Shown here piece by piece: positions 60,501 through 64,000 of a DNA stretch of 64,000 nt. A program made the translations under genes and the position numbers. The DNA lies in assembly GCA_905221605.1 (NCBI GenBank), contig CAJNDS010002180.1, forward strand, positions 267,501 to 331,500, given 5' to 3'. The notes below the pieces were generated by a model. It was not told the DNA's origin and made no database searches. It was given only the letters and a program-made list of their open reading frames with translations. Position 1 is the stretch's first letter. Every line of letters starts with the position of its first letter. Origin of the DNA: Symbiodinium natans (taxonomy: Eukaryota; Sar; Dinophyceae; Suessiales; Symbiodiniaceae).

Positions 60501-61564
60501 TTTCTTCCATCTAGAAGCGCGTTTATTTAGAAGATTGAGCGTCAGCTTTCATCCCCTTGGAGTTCGGGACACAGCACAAGCTTCATAGCTAATGTGGTTT
60601 CATACATTTAGAAGCGCGTTCATTTAGAAGATTGCGCGTCCAACTTTTAGAAGTTTTTCAGGGTTTTATAAGGTTTCGATTCCATGGCTCAGAGGGTTTT
60701 GGGCTACTTGTGGTTCTTGGGTTGCTGAGGAGCTTAGTTTGAAGCCCCTAAACCCTAAACCCTAAACCCTAAACCCTAAACCCTAAACCCTAAACCCTAA
60801 ACCCTAAACCCTAAACCCTAAACCCTAAACCCTAAACCCTAAACCCTAAACCCTAAACCTTCCTAAACCCTAATTCCTAAACCCTAAACCCTAAACCCTA
60901 ACCCTAAACCCTAAAATCTAAACCCTAAACCGCATCCCACTCAGGTCCTATTATGCGGGCATGCTCACGAACCCACCGAAAGAGGAGGACGAGGAGAAGG
61001 ACCACGATGTCAAGTACTAAGTTCTTAGGGTTTAGGGTTTAGGTGTTTACATGGGGGTTTCCAAAAAATCGGGCTACCCTTTTTTTGTGCGTCCCCTTAA
61101 GGGGCTTCGATTCTATTTGGGGTATACAAAAGGGATTGCGCCTCTCTTTCGGGAAATGCCAAAATTTTCTTGTGCTTTACTTATCGGGGCCTGACATTTA
61201 TCCAACCACAAAGCCTTTGATCCTCGAACCCTTTCCCCTAAATCCTATAAGTCCTATATTAACCCCAAACCCAAGCCTGAACCTTCAACGAGATTGCAGC
61301 CGCCGGTATCCTCAATAGCTCAAACTCTGAACCTTTCGGGCTTGCAGGGTTCAGAGATTGTATTTTTCGGGTTTTATGAGGTTTTGAAAGGGCTGTTTAT
61401 GGGTTTTTAGAAGGCTTTGTAGGGTTTTGGAAGGGTTTTCCCCGTTGATATCCCGAGACTGAGAGGACATGCTCACGCCCACCCTGAAGTTCATCGGCTA
61501 CGGCGCTGTAGTCGGCTTTGCCTACCTGGCCGTCTTTGTGGGGCTGAACTCCGGCGGCCCTTGA
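57549..61564 (+). CDS. Predicted ~147-aa membrane protein, 7 exons
   Basis: Exons: 57549-57606 (MAASPPCASRLVGPEPVFE), 58732-58779 (LLLLVGLCSLWRGLC), 59161-59196 (GCFVGGSLAAY), 59794-59847 (LGSEFHFEDLKSDRPST), 60132-60219 (FGTLPAARQRWGLALGAE onward to EEKP), 60945-61005 (SYYAGMLTNPPKEEDEEKDH), 61466-61564 (DMLTPTLKFIGYGAVVGF onward to NSGGP, TGA). They sum to 444 nt and stay in phase. The start has a gccATGGCC context like the tandem genes. Hydrophobic stretches lie at residues ~20-48 and ~122-142, with an acidic loop before the second, so a two-pass or tail-anchored topology is likely. Function is unknown. The 59794 exon ends at a textbook gtaagg donor. The last exon might splice onward from 61552 instead of stopping. 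Confidence 0.45.
58992..59118 (+). repeat. GGCTTTA/GGCTTTG degenerate heptamer array
   Basis: A run of GGCTTTAG, GGCTTTGG and GGTTTTAG units, apparently a mutated descendant of TTTAGGG, between exons 2 and 3 of the predicted 147-aa gene. Confidence 0.85.
60381..60640 (+). repeat. 97-bp tandem repeat, 2.7 copies
   Basis: Units start at 60381, 60478 and 60575 with CACAAGCTCCATAGCTAATG and differ at few sites; the third is incomplete. Each contains TTTAGAAGCGCGTT. It is in the intron between exons 5 and 6 of the predicted 147-aa gene. Confidence 0.9.
60745..60932 (-). repeat. CCCTAAA array before the 60945 exon
   Basis: More than 20 CCCTAAA units stop about 12 bases before the AG|G acceptor of the 60945 exon of the predicted membrane protein. 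Confidence 0.93.
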
Positions 61565-62430
61565 ACTCAAGGAATGCAGACTCCTAGCCCTAAGGTTGTA
61601 CCCCTAAAGGTTCCCCTTAGGAAACTCCTAGTATGGCCCTTATACAACCTTAAGGGTCCAAGGTAAAACCCCTACATGAACCTAGGGGAGGGACCCTTAT
61701 GAGGGATCTTGGGGGCTACAGCGGGGCTACTTAGTCATATGGGGACTCTACAAGGTAGATGTAGTGGTTTCATAGGGTACAAGATGAAGTATCTCCCTTA
61801 GTTGGACCATGCCAAAGGTCTCCTGGCAAGGCCCTCGGGATAGCTCATGTTTCCCCAAATTTGGGTTTTAATATCTATCCGCACGGGAGCTTGCTTTAGG
61901 GTGTAGGGTTGAGGGTTTAAGGTTTAGGGTTTAGGGTTTAGGGGTGGGTTTAAGAGTACCTTCGTTAGGAACATCTTTCAGAGGCTTTAACGAATCAACC
62001 TGGGTCTGGCACGGCTGTGCGGAAAAGGCCCAAACCGAGTGTTTAAGGGGCAGGAATGAATGTAAACCCTATGCGGGACTCTATTTACCAACAGTTTAGC
62101 AGTAACGACCCTGAACTAGTAGGCATAACCCATAAAACTGTAGGTAAAAAGGGTCCCAGGTATGGCCAAGCTGAATGCTTTTCGGAAGAATGTCTACTAG
62201 TCTTAGGCTTCTGAGCCCTAGAAGTCTGTTGCTAGTGGGGTGCCTTGTTCTTGTGGCCTCTACGTGCCAGATCGGTCACGAGTCTGCGTATATGCTCCAG
62301 CTTGCCAGTCCCCAAAGAGGAAGCCTCTGGCACTAAATTTAGATGCACAAGTCGGGCTCATGCTGGACAAAGCAGCTGCGCAAGTGCTTGACTGCCCATT
62401 GGATCTCGGTCTAGGATTGAGGTTAATATA

Positions 62431-62527
62431 GGGGTCGGAGTAGTTACGAATAGTATTCCCTTATGGCCCCTGTATACATACAATATAATAGCCCCCCCGA
62501 AAGCCCTATTGTAATTATTCAGGCCCC
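62431..62527 (-). mobile_element. Element J copy, reverse orientation
   Basis: Read on the minus strand it starts GGGGCCTGAATAATTACAAT, then AGGGCTTTCGGG, and ends CTATTCGTAACTACTCCGAC before CCC, matching the tandem-gene intron at 37285-37464. Ends are imperfect inverted repeats. Confidence 0.55.
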
Positions 62528-63075
62528 TAAACCCTAAACCCTATTCTCTTGGGGTCTTGGTCGTGCTTCTCAACACCTTCATAGCAGCCCGGAGAAGAAG
62601 ACGAAGAAGCAAACTCTAAGTTCCAAGCCCTAAGCCGTAAGCCTAGGCCCTAAACCCGAATGCCTAAGCCATAAAAAACCCCCGAGCCCTAAACTCCAAG
62701 CCCTACCCTAAGCCAGGGTTTGGGGTTTCTTGTGTAAGGTTTAGGGGTCAGGGTTGGGTTTGAGAGAAGCCGACTATCTCACGAGTCCTAAGGCCCTGAA
62801 GCCCTCAACCTCGAAGAAGCGAGCACGAACTCCGAATTTACAGCTTGCCCTGTACATGTACTGTAAACCCCTATCCCAAGCCCAAAAACATCTCAACCCC
62901 CCCTGAAAAACCGTTATTTTGACCCAGAAGACCGGCTGGGGATGGACCCACCGGCCCTGCTTTTTTTTCTTCCTTGGGGGGTTTAGGGTTTAGGGTTTAG
63001 GGTTTAGGGTTTAGGCGAATTTTGGGTTTCGGGGCTCATGGTTTGATCTGGGATGCGTAGTCCTCGCAGCCATTG

Positions 63076-63111
63076 CAGGCATCCTTGTGTCAGGCATTTC
63101 TGCTATTCGCT
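63076..63111 (+). CDS. Candidate short C-terminal exon near the window end
   Basis: In the non-repeat island at 63040-63115 the frame reads CVVLAAIAGILVSGISAIR then TGA at 63109-63111, a hydrophobic tail that could start after one of several AG acceptors. Another AG|GC segment at 63634 reads VAPVAAGLGA then TGA. Either may end a gene downstream of 61.6 kb. The 62589-62619 segment (GEEDEEANSK) could be an acidic exon of the same gene. All are too short to trust alone. Confidence 0.15.
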
Positions 63112-64000
63112 GAAGCACCCCAAAAGAATAAAAAAACAATAATCCCTATACTACCCTTATAAGGAAGAATGTTGTTTTTTCTTTTGTTTGGGGGTGGGGG
63201 TTCTTAAGGAATTACTAGTTTAGGGTTTAGGGTTCAGGGACCCCAAAGCCCAAGACTCAAGAACGCGCAGCTCTCAATGCGGGTCGAGGCAGTGTGTGGC
63301 GGTGTTGGCGTTGAGGGTTTAAGGTCTAGGGTTTTTAGGGTTTGTCTGGGTTGTAACGTAGTTTCGGGAAGGAGCCCCTAAAAAAAAACTCATCTCTACC
63401 TGGAGGAACCTTGGCACCCTTCAAAGGGAAATCTACCTTGAGTCTTGGGTATGTATTTCCTTTACGAATACAAGGTTACTCTGAACTTTCAGAAGCCCTG
63501 AACCCGAAACCCGAAACCGAAGACCCGCAGGACCCTAAACCCTAAACCCTAAACCCTAAACCTTTAACCTTTAACCTTTAAACCCTAAACCCTAAACCCG
63601 AAACCCGAAACCAAAACCCTAAACCCTACCCAGGCGTTGCACCGGTGGCCGCCGGCTTGGGGGCCTGAAGGGGCCCGTGAAGCAGATGCCGCGACCCTAT
63701 TCCTGTCAAAGGGTTTCGGGTTTCGGGTTTACCCTAAACCCTAAGCCCTAAACCCTAAACCCCAAACCCTAAACCCTAAACCCTAGGGTTTAGGGTTTAG
63801 GGTTTAGGGCTCAGTAGAAGGGCCTCCGAGATGTAAGGTTTTTCGGGGTTTGGGGGTTCTAGGGCGCTGCTTGGGAGTTGTTTTCGGGCTGCTTACAGTT
63901 TTGAGTTCCAGGTCTTGGAGGCTGGAGGGCGTTGGGTTCCTATATCCACCTTGGGAAGTATCTTTTTTAAGCCCAAGAGGATATCAAAACTATTCTTTTT

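Larger units (their letters stand above)
1..64000. repeat. Interspersed TTTAGGG/CCCTAAA telomere-type repeats
   Basis: Heptamers of the Arabidopsis-type telomere sequence, also reported for dinoflagellates, occur in hundreds of places in both orientations, mostly in introns and never within the exons called here. Runs range from two units to more than thirty. They are interstitial, since genes lie on both sides throughout. Degenerate units (CCCTGAA, CCCCAAA, CCCTCAA, TTCAGGG, TGTAGGG, GCTTAGG) are common and often grouped by type. They produce many spurious short frames rich in NPKP or GFRV. Confidence 0.97.
61565..64000. other. Window end: mostly unassigned
   Basis: Non-repeat islands at 61600-61860 (imperfect inverted CCCTTAG/CTAAGG words, likely an element), 61960-62240, the element J copy at 62431-62527, the family K copy near 63117-63213 and several CCCTAAA runs (63530-63630, 63730-63785). 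Only the two weak exon-like tails noted separately look coding. Confidence 0.4.

Noticed and set aside
1-64000. CRISPR-like arrays or a chromosome end
   Set aside because: The heptamers have no spacers, and unique genes lie between arrays on both sides, so they are interstitial telomere-type repeats.

Overview
The window looks like dinoflagellate nuclear DNA, probably close to Symbiodiniaceae/Suessiales (inference). The evidence is very small exons in long introns, splice donors that are mostly GC or GA instead of GT, acceptors that are almost always AG|G, TTTAGGG-type telomere-like repeats all through the introns, short inverted-repeat elements that act as introns (introner-like), a tandem gene array, and a single-exon ankyrin gene with an N-terminal ubiquitin-like region. 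There are no prokaryotic-type operons, no CRISPR arrays, and I saw no rRNA or tRNA genes.

199-44873 (+) is one gene: the C-terminal ~610 codons of the intraflagellar transport TPR protein IFT139 (TTC21B family). I recovered 37 exons of 24-93 nt (1834 coding bases, about 4% of the span) by aligning short translated pieces to the family as I remember it. The joined frame closes with no leftover base and ends in a TGA at 44871-44873. The N-terminal half must lie left of the window.

Two IFT139 introns hold whole genes. Intron 6 carries an intronless ankyrin-repeat gene (5703-7625, +). Intron 34 (31149-42393) carries three tandem copies (31711-34375, 35572-38101, 39285-41768, +) of a 368-aa, Cys-rich membrane-anchored protein of unknown function. 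The three copies share a 1107-nt coding length but have 10, 9 and 7 exons. The extra introns in copies 1 and 2 have terminal inverted repeats and short flanking duplications. A small basic two-exon gene may also sit in intron 8 (9582-9790).

44874-64000 is sparser. Two phase-consistent exon chains suggest an unassigned protein ending at 53961 and a ~147-aa membrane protein at 57549-61564. Other single candidate exons are at 47173-47252, 54886-57080 and 63076-63111. The rest is telomere-like repeat, short inverted-repeat elements, homopolymers and microsatellites.

The strongest unusual pattern is structural. In many introns TTTAGGG arrays follow the 5' splice site and CCCTAAA arrays precede the 3' splice site, so the transcript could fold into a stem that brings the two exons together. 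Several telomere-like blocks are also bounded by 14-23 bp direct duplications, as if they had been inserted.
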